Program-made: the position numbers and the translations under genes
DNA from: Hygrocybe punicea
Lineage: Eukaryota > Basidiomycota > Agaricomycetes > Agaricales > Hygrophoraceae
Length of the DNA stretch: 64,000 nt
Assembly (NCBI GenBank): GCA_963556145.1
Contig: OY744464.1
Location: 6,299,508-6,363,507, forward strand
Direction: 5' to 3'
Shown: one piece after another, positions 11,716-22,819 of the stretch
Position numbering within the stretch: the stretch's first letter is position 1
Layout of the letters: each line of letters begins with the position of its first letter
Notes under the pieces: model-generated
The model's database searches: none
What the model was told of the DNA's origin: nothing
The model's input: the letters and a program-made list of their open reading frames with translations, nothing else

Positions 11716-12560
11716 ATGCTCCTCTGTCACACGCTCGCCGTCTTTGTCCTTCAACCTTCAAGCATCAGCCGTCTCCCTTCCTCCCTGTCACGCTACCTTG
11801 CACCGTCTCGAGGCTCCCATCTTCATACCGTGAGTGTGGTCTGCCGGTTCCGTCCTTCAAGTTTAAAGAACCTGACTTCCTCTCTCTCCAGTGCAGGCTC
11901 CCTGAGCTTCCATTTTGGTCCCAACTTCCAAGCCGTCACCATCCGTTTAGTGCCGTCCCCCCACCTTCTCGAGGCTCGCCGCCACTGTCGTCTTACCCCC
12001 TTGAGAGCCTTCTTCACCTCCCGTGAACGCCATCACTCTCCCTTGAGTATCTCCCTCCTGTAAGTGCCGTTTTTTTTTTCGGAAACTGTTTCTCCCCGTC
12101 AACCTACCTTCTCCCTCCAGTGCAGGCTCCCCCTCAGTCCCAGGCTGTCACCCTCCATTTAGCGCCGTCCCCCGACTTACTCAAGGCTCTGCCACCGTCG
12201 TCTTAACCCCCTTTGAGAGCTCACCGTCTCTCCATTGAGCGGTTCCCTCCTGTGAGCGCCATTTCCCCCCTCCAAACCATTTCTTACCAACCTGCCGTCT
12301 CTGTCCAGTGCCAGTCTCCCTGAGCACTCCCTTCCGGTTTCAAGCCATCACCCTCGCTTTAGTGCCATCCCCCACCTTCTCGAGGCTCCACCACCGCCTC
12401 CATTGTCTTACTCCCCTTGTGTCCCCTCTCTGCCTCCCGTGTGTGCGTGCCACTGCTCTCCCTCCTGTGAGTGCCATTTCCCTCCCTCAGAAACTGTTTC
12501 TCACCATTGATCTGCCCTCTCCCTTCAGTGCTGGTCTCCCTGAGTACTCCCCCCCACCAA
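11716..12560 (+). repeat. CT-rich tandem repeat, period about 190-230 bp
   Basis: Three to four degenerate copies are seen, each passing through CCAGTGCAGGCTCCC or a variant (near 11888, 12117, 12305 and 12525), then CCTTCTCGAGGCTC and a CTCCCTCCTGTGAGTGCC block. A partial copy precedes them from about 11716. The repeats lie between the hAT1 left end and the transposase start. Short ORFs here are repeat translations with no gene. Confidence 0.65.
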
Positions 12561-12633
12561 ATACCCATTCGAACCGTCAATTGAAGTAAGTTCTCTGATT
12601 TCTGTTTCATCACCTGAGCTCATGCTTGTTAGC

Positions 12634-15600
12634 ATGCCACCACGACGTAAGAATGAAGACACCACAAAGTTTGCAACTGGCGCCGTTCAATCAAGTTTTC
12701 AAATTGAAGGTATGTACCTCATCAAACTGTAATACCAGTTGACGTATCAGCTGTTAGGCTTTGTGCATGAACTGGATGAGGTTGCTCCCAGGAAGTCACG
12801 GAGAGGTAAAGGAAAGGCGAAGGCTGTCGAAGTGGACCCCGAGTTTCGCGTACAATATGATGTTAATGCTGCAACTCCCACCCGGCAACCAATGTCACCT
12901 GTGGTCCTCACGTCCCAACGACGAAGGGCTGTATCCCATAAAGCCAAAGATCCATTGAATGTAGCCACAGCCATTGGACTCTTATACAGCCCTACTCCCC
13001 CTCGACCCCACCGTGTTCGAGTGAGGAAAAAAACACCGCTCCAGGGCTGACAAATTCCAGAAAGCCCTGTACCTGTACAACGAGTTGCCTTTAATATACC
13101 AAGCCCATCGAGTGATGGAGCCGATGATGTGTTCTCGGTCAATCAACTGTCAACTTCGGTGACGCTGGCCCCTCCTCTCTTCCATCCAATGAATCAGCCA
13201 TCTACTTCATTGACGCCGGCTCCTCCTATCCTTCATGCATCTAATCAACCATCTACTTCCACTATGCCAACTCCTCTTCCTCTCTTTGATCTAGAGAATG
13301 CCACACCCCCGCTAGCATCAATTGGCTCAAGCTCCGAGTCCGAGTCGAGCAACTCTGAGTCTGACAGTGGAGAATCACAAAATGCAGGTCCACCTTCCCA
13401 TGCACAACATCGCGTGTCTTCTGGAGGTCCTGCAGGGAACAAGAATCGCTATGCTGCATCAGATGTGTGGACCTTTTATGAGAAGCAAGGCAGCCAGAGG
13501 TGTTGCCAATTCTGCCAGTTTGTATTTCAACATGATGTATTTTGATGATGTGAAACTTAATTGCCTGGTAGACATATTGCAACGACAAAGCCTGCTCACA
13601 AGATCACCAAGTTTGGTGCCAGCAGTGCTACGAGCACGCTTCATCGACACCTTGCTGAGGAACACCTCGATCCGTGGGTCTCAGGATGTGACAATCTCAA
13701 CATCAAGATCCAAGCAAAGACTGTCCAGAAAGCTGTGGATGAATATCGAAAGGCTCGTGGTCAACCAACAGCTTCCCGTGCCCCTGATCGACAACCATAC
13801 TCGAATGCGGGGTTCGTTGATGCAATTGTTGAGTTTATTGTGGGTGATGATCAGGTATGGGATGATATATATTGTAATGCACATTGACAAGAGGTTTATT
13901 TAGTCAATCAATATAATTGAATCCCCCCGACTCCAGGCAATTTTTCTAATGCTTCATCAGGAGCTAAAAGACTCAGATATTCCGGGTAGAACGACAATTC
14001 GTACTCGTATTGAAGAGTCGGTTGGGGAACATCTTGATCAGCTATCTGTGGTCATGCAGGTTACTCAATTATTTTTCATTGTGTTGTATGCTTGCTTATT
14101 GATGAACAGAAATCTGTGGGGAAGATATCTTTCACCACTGATATGTGGAGTGATCCAAATCGAACACCCTTCATGGCTGTTACAGCACATTGGATTCAAG
14201 CACGCACTGAAGAAACCAACAATGGTCCCCAACATATTCTCAAATTGCGTGCCGATCTGGTGGGGTTTCACCGTGTGCCAGGAAGACATGATGGCGAGCA
14301 TCTTGCACATGTGTTCCTTCATGTCACTGACCGTCTCAAGATTACTGAGAAGGTGTGTGCTGTTGATTTTAATTATTCCTATTATGAATATCTTCCAGAT
14401 TGGATGGGTAACACTTGACAATGCATCAAATAATGATACATTAATGGTAACTCTGGAGCATGAACTTCGCCGTCGCAAGATTCCATTTGACCGAACAAAA
14501 CGAAGAGTTAGGTATGTAACATTCTAGGATTGTAACTAGTACTTATTGTGTTGGATTCTAGATGCTTTCCACATATTGTCAATCTCGCGTGCCAAGCAGT
14601 TTTATCAGCCATTACTAATCTGGATTATGCAAAAGAAGATGCTGATGATTACATTCCTTCAACTGGAGACATGATGGATAACCTGGAACGTGATCCTATT
14701 GCAACAGTGCGATCTCTGATTCGTGCTGTATGTGCTGACTTATCTTGGAAGTCTTAACTTAATTTCTGCTCTTGAACACAGATCAGGTCATCAACAATTC
14801 GCCGGCAACATTTTTCATCTGTGTTTGAACGACTAGAGAGGCCAGAACTCCAACTTTTGCGTGATATGGAGGTTCGATGGTCATCAACATTACTGATGAT
14901 TGAAAGAGCAATTGATTTACGAGAAGTACTTATAGTATTCAAGTGTCTGATTTGGTTGTTGACAAATATTTAGGTTCTTGATATCTTTCTTGAAAATCGA
15001 GAGTTTTCTAGTCTACAAAAATTTCAACTTACTGAGCAGGACTGGGAAGGTCTTCAAGCATTTCAAATCATTCTCCAGGTTGGTGTCTCAAACAATAGAG
15101 CTCTATACACTACTCAAATGCAGTTTGTTAGGTTCCACATGCTTTCCAACAAATTATATCCCATGAAAAGACGCCAACCTTATGTCACGCCATACCAGCA
15201 TTTGAAGCGATTATCGATGTTTGGAAAGCACATCAAGATGACTATCAAGAGACAGCTGAAATTGTTCAAGCTGGCCTTGACAAACTTGAGTCTTATAGTC
15301 AACGAACTGACTTGGTTCCAGCTTATACCCTGGCAATGAGTTTGTCATTTTTTTGTTCTTTTTGTATTAGGCATTGATTATTTGTTTTTTCCAGTTCTTG
15401 ATCCTTCCATCAAATTGTCTTGGTTTGAAGAGCATATGCCTGAGCGAGTTGAGTGGGCCAGGGATATATTTATTGAGGCTGTAGGTTCCTATGATATTTA
15501 TTTCACTCATTCTCATTTATTTTTCCCAGCTTCACCCATATCATGCTGCTGCCATTGCCACTGCTGCTGCAAGAACTGATGCGCCTGCAGCAGTGAACAC

Positions 15601-16117
15601 AGCACCTCATCGTCCCACAGCAAGAGATATTCTGAGACTCAACCGTCATCCACATCACCTAACACCACAGCAATCTGCTGAAATTGAAGGTAATGCATAT
15701 CTTCATGATGATCGACCAGCAACAGGGAGTTTGCTATTTTGGCAGGCATGTGGCATTTTTTTTTCATAATTGCTAGCTATTTGACAACAATGTATCAAGG
15801 AAAATCAACTGCATTTTCCAGGTGTTTTTGGCCTTGCAATGGATATTCTGCCAATACAAGCATCAGCAGTGCCTTGTGAGCGTGTATTTTCTTCAAGCAA
15901 AGAAACTGTGACAGCTCGGCGAAGTCGTATTTCACCTGAACTTATGGAAGGCTTGCAGCTGTTGAAGTATTCTATTCGACAAGGTAGAGGTCTTAATTTC
16001 ACTGATGGTATGGATTGGGGACAGGAGCTTCAGGAACTGGAGATGTATGGGGAGATGCAGAAGCAAGTTCCAGATGATATTACTTCCTTTATTTCTAGTT
16101 TGGTTGATAAATTGTAA
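12634..16117 (+). CDS. hAT1 transposase (BED zinc finger, RNase H-like core, hATC domain)
   Basis: Fourteen exons can be joined in one frame to give about 924 residues. They are 12634-12709, 12758-13012, 13061-13517, 13572-13854, 13937-14059, 14110-14352, 14399-14511, 14562-14727, 14782-14925, 14974-15078, 15132-15339, 15395-15480, 15530-15749 and 15822-16117. A Pro/Ser-rich N terminus precedes a BED-type zinc finger split by an intron (DVWTFYEK, CQFCQ, then LHRHLAEEH). The catalytic core has TTDMWSDPNRTPF (first Asp), TLDNASNNDT and VRWSSTLLM. The C-terminal dimerisation domain reads AVPCERVFSSSKETVTARR. The putative intron 13013-13060 is 48 nt long and contains an in-frame TGA at 13048, so it must be spliced out for full-length protein. 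It would catalyse cut-and-paste transposition of hAT1. No disabling change was found. Confidence 0.85.
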
Positions 16118-16195
16118 AAGTGTACATTGTATGTTCTCCAAATGTTGCCCTAGCTCTATTGAGATTCTGGAATTTGGAACAGCAAGAGTGTGCTA

Positions 16196-16498
16196 CCGCT
16201 CCACTGTTTCGAGGGAACGGAAGTTGAATCGGAAATTGGCTCGAGGAATTACATCGACCATCTGAACCAATCGTTCCGCTTCAATTCCATGGATGACCTG
16301 GAAATCAGCAGAATTATCACGAGCAATTGCACGCAGAAGTTCACTCTTTTTTATTCAAATGCGAGCGGTGATGTCGGCTAGGTTGGGCAGACGATCCATA
16401 CCACCATTAAGATCCGCCCAAATGGGCTCGACCTGGGTGATACTGAACAGGAGCGGATGCATCAAGCCGAGAATATTGAAGGCCATCTCTTTTACCTG
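16196..16498 (-). pseudogene. captured fragment of fatty acid synthase alpha subunit (ketoreductase region)
   Basis: Read on the minus strand, this piece gives EMAFNILGLMHPLLF, IWADLNGGMDRLPNL and AIARDNSADFQVI. This matches the part of fungal fatty acid synthase alpha between the ketoreductase and ketosynthase domains. An in-frame TGA at 16355-16357 breaks it and a stop at 16193-16195 ends it. It lies directly downstream, on the same strand, of the beta-subunit fragment at 16499-17841, so the two may have been captured together from a donor locus with an internal deletion. It is too short to be functional. The identification rests on remembered family motifs; no alignment was run. Confidence 0.65.
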
Positions 16499-17841
16499 TC
16501 AACCAGTTACGATGGCAAAGTCCATCGGCGCCTTGACCTCCACATTCCTCACCGTCTTGAAAGATTCATCTTGGTTGCCCACGACAGCACAGAATTTTTG
16601 CACCGATGCCACGTCAATCGTGATCTCCAGACCGGTGAATGTATCGCGGATGTCGATGTCTGGGAGAACAGCATCATCACCATACCATAGTTTCCAGTAG
16701 AACTCCTTGATCCGTAAGTTACGGCCCTCCGCGATCTCGTGGATCGTAGCCGAGCCCATAGAAGGTTTATAGGCGAATTGTAAGTGAAGGGGTACTGATA
16801 CGTTGCGACGATCTTCATATATGATCACATTCGAGGTAGGCTGATAGCGAATTTCGGCCGCCTTGAAGGCGGGTTTGTGTTTGCTGTACAAACGAGCAGT
16901 GCCATAAAGCGTCACAGATCGTGGCGACGAATCCAAGGAAGTGACGACAACCTTCTGCAGGGGTCGAGGTGCAAGAAGCCGCTGAATTGGGTTATCGATG
17001 TATGAATGTCCCTGGACAATGGTTGTCGAGGTGAGGAGAGCCCACAGCCAGCTGAGCTCAGAGCCCGCTAATATCTCCAGCCACAATGAGGCATCAGGAA
17101 TATCCTTACCCAGACTATAGCTTACTACACCCTCAGCTACCTCCTGCTCGACACCCAAGGAGACTACTTCCTGAGAAGACGCAACGGGCTTGGGGCTAAG
17201 GTAGTCCACGGTGGGAATTTTAGATTCGTCACCCCCATACCGACACTCAAGAAGCTGGCGGATGAGGTAGGCATTGATGTTCCCAAGAAGGTCTTTTATG
17301 GGTTCGTCCTTAACCTTTGAGTTCTTCACTGCGACTGGTCCTTGCAGGATACATATGCGCTGGGGGTCCTGGTCGAAGACGGCTTCAATATCCTCTGCCG
17401 CCCACAGGGAATCCTGTAAACCAACTTGAGCGAGGAAACGAACAAAAATGTTGGTGAACACAACCTCACCTTCTTGAACCAAACCTCAAAGTTGGCATCC
17501 AATACAGGGATGAAGGGAACGGGCTTCTGTCCCGGCCTTTGGGATATTGTCAAAAAGTAAGCCTTGTCCTCGGAAGCTAGTAGTTGCTTCGTTGCCAATG
17601 GATATGCTTTGAAAAAGTCCTCTGCGAAAGGTAAAGGATCATCGAGAGACGCAAAGCTCTGCAACAGCGATAGTTTGCTACCGCTCCCGTTGACGCCCGC
17701 AAAACACTCCTCCACCCTTCTCAACCAATCCCCCATTAAGCTCCTCAACCAGACATCCATCCACCTCTTCTCGTGCATCACAAACATTAACCTCATCCTC
17801 AATACCATCTCCTCATATGTCATGTCACCCAGATCAGTCAC
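16499..17841 (-). pseudogene. captured fragment of fatty acid synthase beta subunit (dehydratase region)
   Basis: On the minus strand the frame runs from TDLGDMTYEEMVLRM through YPLATKQLL and FISQRPGQ-type sequence to VPFIPVLDANFEVWFKK. A GT-AG intron at about 17414-17471 follows, and then DSLWAAEDIEAVFDQDPQR, ILQGPVAVKNSKVKDEPIK and KFCAVVGNQDESF. These are hallmarks of the dehydratase/hot-dog part of fungal fatty acid synthase beta. Both exons are open, but the piece lacks the acyltransferase, enoyl reductase and malonyl-palmitoyl transferase parts, so it is a gene fragment. The retained intron means capture was at DNA level, not through mRNA. It lies in antisense to the transposase inside hAT1. 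Transcription could yield a truncated protein or antisense RNA to the host synthase (inference). Confidence 0.75.
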
Positions 17842-18039
17842 AACAGACCCATCCTTCTTCTAACCAAACCATCGTTGACTGAATCACGGTTCAGCTTCCC
17901 AATGACTTCCTCAAACTTGTCACAAGCCCGTACAACGCGCAAGCAAGCTGAGGAGGAGGGGAGAATGGGGAGGGAGGGGAACAGGAGCAGGAGCAGGAGG
18001 CAGGGGGGAGGGGAGGCAGGGAGCGCGTTCATTCGCCTT

Positions 18040-18450
18040 TCCGCCCTCGTCCTCCGTCCCCGTCCTCGTCTCCGTCGTCGTCCCCGTGGTCGTTTTCGTC
18101 ATCCCCTCTTCGTTGTCCTAGGCGATCCTAGTCCCCATCTTCCCCGTCGGCTCATGTCCTTGTCCCCATCCTCATTGTCTCGTTGTCCTCGTTGTTACTG
18201 TCCCGGTCACATTTGCATTACAGGGCAAGGAGTCGAGATCCCGTCCTCGTTGTCCCCGTCCCCGTCCTCGTTGTGCCCATCCCTGTTCTCGTTGTGCCCA
18301 TCCCCATCCCCGTTGTCCCCTTCCCGGCCCTGTTATGTCCTCGTCCTCGTCTGTCCCTCATCGCTGTCCCCGCGATCATTCTGGTCCCTGCAATCGTTGC
18401 GGTCCCCGTCCTCATCCCCGTCCTCACCGTTGTTGTTGCCTTCTTCGTCG
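18040..18450 (+). repeat. CCCGTCCTCGT-type simple repeat
   Basis: A long run of degenerate CCCGTCCTCGTC units fills this part of hAT1. Overlapping ORFs on both strands are translations of the repeat and are not genes. Confidence 0.75.
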
Positions 18451-18929
18451 TGCTATGGCTGCTGGTGCTGGTGCTACCGCTGCTGCCGTGTTGCTGCCGC
18501 ACATGAAGGTGAGAGTGGAGTAGAGGCTGGGGATTGGTAGTAATCAGTAGTGTAACAATAATATATGAATGAAAAGAATAAACGCACTAGTTATCAGGGC
18601 GGTAGTGTTTTCTTCCCTTGTCCGACGCATTGTTCTCCTGCTTCTGTCGACGTTCTCCTCCGTCGTGTTCATGTGTGCCCTCATCCCACGGCTGTGGTCA
18701 TCGCCCTGGGCTTGTCTTGTCATCAGGGAATGGCCCATCTCTTTCAGGCTTGATTGCCCTGCGATCATAGACGAGGGCGTCGGGGCGTCATTGTTCACCC
18801 GAATGCCCTTCCGGGCTTGGCGTTGGTTCTGCATTGGGCACTCCTGCCTCGCTGCCTCTCACTCGGCGTCATCACTCCCTCGTTGGCGTTGTACGTGGGT
18901 CAGTCGGCCTGCGTCCGCGTTCAAGAGGC

Positions 18930-19700
18930 GGTTGTTGGCGCCTGGGACGGGCAACCGCCATCTCTCCCCCTCGGACACGATGTCACGGCGCTGGGGCACA
19001 TTGACGCGTGCGCTGGGCATTGTCGTCATCGTTCGGGGTGCTGGGAATCTTGCCCCCTCGTTTAGGGTGTCGGCGTGGGTCTCCCATCCCACGTTGGCAC
19101 TTGGGACGGGCAACCGCCGTCTCTCCCCCTCGAACACGATGTCACGGCACTGGGGAACATTAACGCATGCGCTGGGCGTTGTCATCATCGTTCGGGGTGC
19201 TGGGAATCTCGTCCCCTCATTTAGGGTGTTCGCGTGGGTCTCCCATCCCGCGTTCGCCTTGTTGGCGCCTGGGACGGGCAACCGCCGTGGTAAGGGAGAG
19301 ATCGCTCGCATTCACGACTGTCGAGTCTGTCAGCGTTTCTACTTCGAGGATGGTGGTGTTGCGCGAACCTCGGATGGTTATGTCTTGCTCCCTTGGACAC
19401 GATGTCACGGCGCTGGGGCACATTAACGCGTGCGCTGGGCGTTGTCGTCATCGTTCGGGGTGCTGGGAATCTCACCCCCTCGTTTAGGGTGTTCGCGTGG
19501 GTCTCCCATCCCGCGTTCGTGTTGTTGGCGCCTGGGATGGGCAACCACCGTCTCTCCCCCTCAGACACGATGTCACGGCACTGGGGCACATTAACGCGTG
19601 CGCTGGGCGTTGTCGTTATCGTTCGGGGTGCTGGGAATCTCACCCCCTCGTTTAGGGTGTCGGCGCGGGTCTCCCATCCCGCGTTCGTGTTTTCGAGGCG
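18930..19700 (+). repeat. minisatellite of about 160 bp, roughly five copies
   Basis: Copies begin near 18944, 19103, 19271 (partial), about 19399 and 19534. Each passes through GGGACGGGCAACCGCC, CACGATGTCACGGC, TGGGGCACATTAACGCG and TCGTTCGGGGTGCTGGGAAT. The third copy is interrupted by about 110 bases of other sequence. The array sits in the right part of hAT1. Confidence 0.75.
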
Positions 19701-20183
19701 GTTGATGGTTTCCCAGGTATGCAGTGGTAGCTGCCCCCTCGGACGCGATCCTGGATTCCCGGTGCTTCAATCGTCAAATTGGGTCAGGTGCATGACACTG
19801 CCGTCGTTCTGGGCACTGAAGGCTTCTACCCTCGCTGAACCCGCTGGCGTTCTGGACAAGAGTGGGGAGTGGGGAGTGGTTAGTAAGTTGGTTTAACATG
19901 AAGAACAGACAGCAGGGGGACATACCGGGGCCGGAGAATGGGCGCACCACTTCTCCGGCCTTGCCAGCGGTTACCGTCATCATCGTCGAGTCATCGTCGC
20001 AGCGTTCTTGTAATTGCGGTTGACGTGGCTTGAGGTTGCCCCAAACTGCCTTTTTGGGACGGTTAACCACAGTTAACCGCGGTCCCAACGGTCCGGTCCG
20101 GTTTGAATAGCCATATTTGGGTTAACCGTTGTTAACCGTAACCGGACCGGACCGGACCGGACCGTGGCAACACTACTGTCAGG

Positions 20184-20991
20184 TAGCAGCAAACCAACCA
20201 GCATCATTGTGACTATTCTGGTCAATCTCACAAGCAGCGGTCTACCTTGCTAATCTGCTCACAGGTGCCATCCGGGCAGCCCTTTATCACTTGGCATCAG
20301 GCTTGTATACCTGGTAGCTCTCACCAAGGCTACCGACAATTGTTAGGTCAGTCACAAATGACCGTTTTTCGTGTTTCTTGCTTATCTGACCAATGGCTGT
20401 ATGTCGGGTAGCAAATGACTGCATGGCACCATTCTGGTCGATCTGGTGCATCCCACCAAGGCTACCGCGCACTATATTGTCAGCCACCACTGACAGGCAA
20501 CCTGTCATTTCGCAGCACACAGCTGGTGTCGGGCAATATCTAAATTTATTTTGCATTCTTTATAATGTATAATCTTATGTCTATCAATCTTTGTATGATT
20601 GTATGATCCACCATCACTACCGGCGTAGTTCTGACTTTGTCTGACCATCTATAAGAGTTGCAGTAATTAAAGAAAATATATGTGTTTTAAAGCTATATAA
20701 TGCTTTGTCGTTTGGTGGTGGTTTGCCTGATGATGGCCAATTGTACACAGCACTGTCCCGTGTTAGGAAAAGGGAGGACTCCGCTGTCTTGCTGGCAAAT
20801 GATGCCCATCATATGGAAACTACAAACGTTGTATATAAACGTCTCTTATTGTAACATCTCTCTATTTATATTTACAACTCCACAAATTTGCAAAACACTC
20901 GATCCGATCGCAACATCATCCACAGTGTCATCGTGCTCATCGCGCTCCCTTCTTCACCTCCCTTCATGAACAAACATTGAATATTGAATCT
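20184..20991. repeat. flank of hAT1 with a degenerate tandem repeat, no gene
   Basis: The sequence interrupted by hAT1 (11448-11480 resuming at 20184) resembles 20379-20480. Both carry CTTGCTTATCTG, a CTG-rich spacer, a CAGGTAGCA-like motif, TATTCTGGTC or CATTCTGGTC, and a CTACC end. hAT1 therefore landed in one unit of an old tandem duplication. The rest of the stretch to 20991 shows nothing recognisable. Confidence 0.45.
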
Positions 20992-21672
20992 ATGTCCTGC
21001 ACGGCTGTCATTTCCACAATCATGCCCATCTCCTACCCTCGCTTCCATCCTGACAACCCATCTACTTTCATTATCGACATGGAATTGTCCCTTCCTACAA
21101 CTACAGCCACCGCATGGCAATCAATCTTCGCTGTCATTCACTACTTCATTTCTCCTGAATCCCTCGAACCGCCTCCTGAAGACGGATCAATCTGTTTTGT
21201 CGCAGGCGTCCTTTATCCTGTTGATGATAACACCGCAGTCGGAGATGACTTCTCTCAGGATGACTACAATATTTTCATTGACGCATTCATGGTTTGTTCT
21301 CCTTTTCTCCTCAAAACACCACTTACGAACCACCACTCAGATTCACAGACTCCCCCCCTCCTCTTTTTCCATGTCAACATTCTTATTTATCTCAGGAATG
21401 GTATGCATTTCTCATTGATTTATCCACTGCTTTCTCACATACCACAGCCCGAAATACTTTCCCCACCACACAACTTTTCCTTCAACATTCAACGTCACGA
21501 ACACCATTTACACATTCACATTCACTCCAATGACAATCTCCCTCTTCCTCACCACAGCACACTGACTTCCGTCACTGGACTTCTTCACGACGCTACATTG
21601 CATTTTGACTCTGTTGAACTCCATGTCGATCTTGAATGCATCTATACACTTTTTTTTGACATTTCCGAGTAA
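20992..21672 (+). CDS. hypothetical protein, not recognised
   Basis: An open frame of about 226 codons starts at the ATG at 20992 (MSCTAVISTIMPISYPRF). The first half looks protein-like, with IDMELSLPTTT, WQSIFAVIHYFISPESLEPP and CFVAGVLYPVDD, and acidic DDFSQDDYNIF. After DAFM at about 21290 the composition changes to His/Pro/Leu-rich. A possible intron from 21291 (GTTTGTTCTC) to about 21402 (TATCTCAG) would lead to EWYAFLIDLSTAF instead. The coding status of the second half is doubtful. No domain is recognised. Confidence 0.35.
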   Translation: MSCTAVISTIMPISYPRFHPDNPSTFIIDMELSLPTTTATAWQSIFAVIHYFISPESLEPPPEDGSICFVAGVLYPVDDNTAVGDDFSQDDYNIFIDAFMVCSPFLLKTPLTNHHSDSQTPPLLFFHVNILIYLRNGMHFSLIYPLLSHIPQPEILSPPHNFSFNIQRHEHHLHIHIHSNDNLPLPHHSTLTSVTGLLHDATLHFDSVELHVDLECIYTLFFDISE

Positions 21673-22564
21673 CCTGATATTCACTGAGAAACATCTGTGA
21701 CCACATCCCAATTGTGCATCGCTAACTAATACACGGCGAAGCCTACATAGCTTGTTATGTAATACCCGTAGGCTACGGCGCGCTCAAGGTGCCTCGTTGT
21801 CCTGCAACCTTCATCGATTCATCGATAATCAAGCGCCAGTCTATGTTATGGATCCTTCCTTAACCGTTTACAAGTGACTGTTCCCCATATAAGAACGGTA
21901 TTCTCCGTAAGTCACAGAATAGCGAATTAGAATGCACTGGCTTAGTCCCATAGTTGTATGCGCTGCTCTTATCAACATTTCCCTTTGCTCTTCCTCAGGG
22001 TCCGCCGCCTTAGGCGAAATCCTTGTTGGCCAGCTGCGGACGCCTCTTCACAACATATGTATGGTAGGTACTGGTCAGGGGGATCCGATGGGCTCATGCT
22101 GATTGTTCTTTTATTTTTTGTCAAACAGTCACAGTCGGGGACGTCCTGCCAAAATTCAGGACGCCTTCATACCCACAAATACGATGACCAGGGGTATGTC
22201 CTGCAGTTAACTTTCTTCCTTTGCTACGTTTATGCATATTATTCGAATTAGGTGCAATCCTAAGCGCTCCGTGGGCTTTTTATCTTCTCACAATTGTTAT
22301 AATAAGGAGGGCAACGCGTACTTCTGCTGGAGAAAAGAAGAAGGGGCTGTGTGTCTTAGCAGGAGTCAAATGAAGAAGGCAAACATGGAGAACGGCGAGT
22401 GTTTCAAATGAATATAGAGCAACGATTATGCAGCAAGCATGTAGTCTTATATGTTACAGGGAAGGAATTCAACTGGGACTGAAATCAGTAGGCTCACTAA
22501 ACATCCGTGAAAAAATCGCAGGAACCGTCAGATTATCTTATTCCTTAAAACGAGGTAACATACC
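21673..22564. other. no recognisable feature
   Basis: Only short ORFs without protein-like composition are seen. The stretch lies between the hypothetical ORF and the P450 5' fragment. Confidence 0.4.
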
Positions 22565-22815
22565 TTCTCTTTGCCTCGCCAGGCCAAGTGGGCCAAATGC
22601 GAGCATCTCTGTCTATTGGTTGTACCTTATTTCGCAGCTGGATCCCATCCCAACCGTGGTCCATCGTCCTACTTGCGCGTACTGAGGTTCATCCATCAGA
22701 CACAAGATGGCTATGAAAAGGTGTTATATCATATATCAAGCCTCTTTCGAAGCGGCACGGTGATATCTTAAGTCCCTAGCATCGAAATGGTATCTACAAA
22801 ATGGCCGTAATTTGC
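22565..22815 (+). pseudogene. duplicated 5' fragment of the cytochrome P450 gene
   Basis: This piece matches the first exons of the P450 at 24393. It shares CTCGCCAGGCCAAGTGGGCC, the ATCCCAACCG block, GATGGCTATGAAAAG and the following intron down to AAGTCCCTAGCATCG. Compared with the full copy it lacks one T after ATCCCAACCG, which shifts the frame. It also lacks the codons for QKLT, and matching ends just after ATGGCCGTAATTTGCT. It is a partial, non-functional duplicate about 1.9 kb upstream of the intact gene. Confidence 0.75.
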
Positions 22816-22819
22816 TATT

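Larger units (their letters stand above)
11481..20175 (+). mobile_element. hAT1: 8.7 kb hAT transposon with captured host gene fragments
   Basis: The left end TAGTGTTGCCAC at 11481 and the right end GTGGCAACACTA at 20175 are inverted repeats. They are followed inward by GGACCG and GGTTAACCG-type subterminal repeats. A perfect 8-bp duplication CTGTCAGG flanks both sides (11473-11480 and 20176-20183), the hAT hallmark. The element holds, in order, CT-rich tandem repeats, a 14-exon transposase, two reverse-strand fatty acid synthase fragments, a simple repeat and a ~160 bp minisatellite. At 8.7 kb it is long for a hAT element, and the excess is the captured and repetitive DNA. The intact transposase and perfect duplication suggest recent activity. 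Confidence 0.9.

Noticed and set aside
17875..18540. 221-residue ORF (Arg/Ser/Pro/Leu-rich)
   Set aside because: Most of it is CCCGTCCTCGT simple repeat.
18569..19426. 285-residue ORF with internal repeats
   Set aside because: The internal repeats are the ~160 bp minisatellite; several frames are open because of its composition.
18930..19700. Regularly spaced repeats considered as a CRISPR array
   Set aside because: Units are ~160 bp without short constant repeats and unique spacers, and the DNA is eukaryotic.
22428..22685. 85-residue ORF
   Set aside because: It covers the P450 5' fragment with a frameshifted end; treated as a pseudogene fragment.
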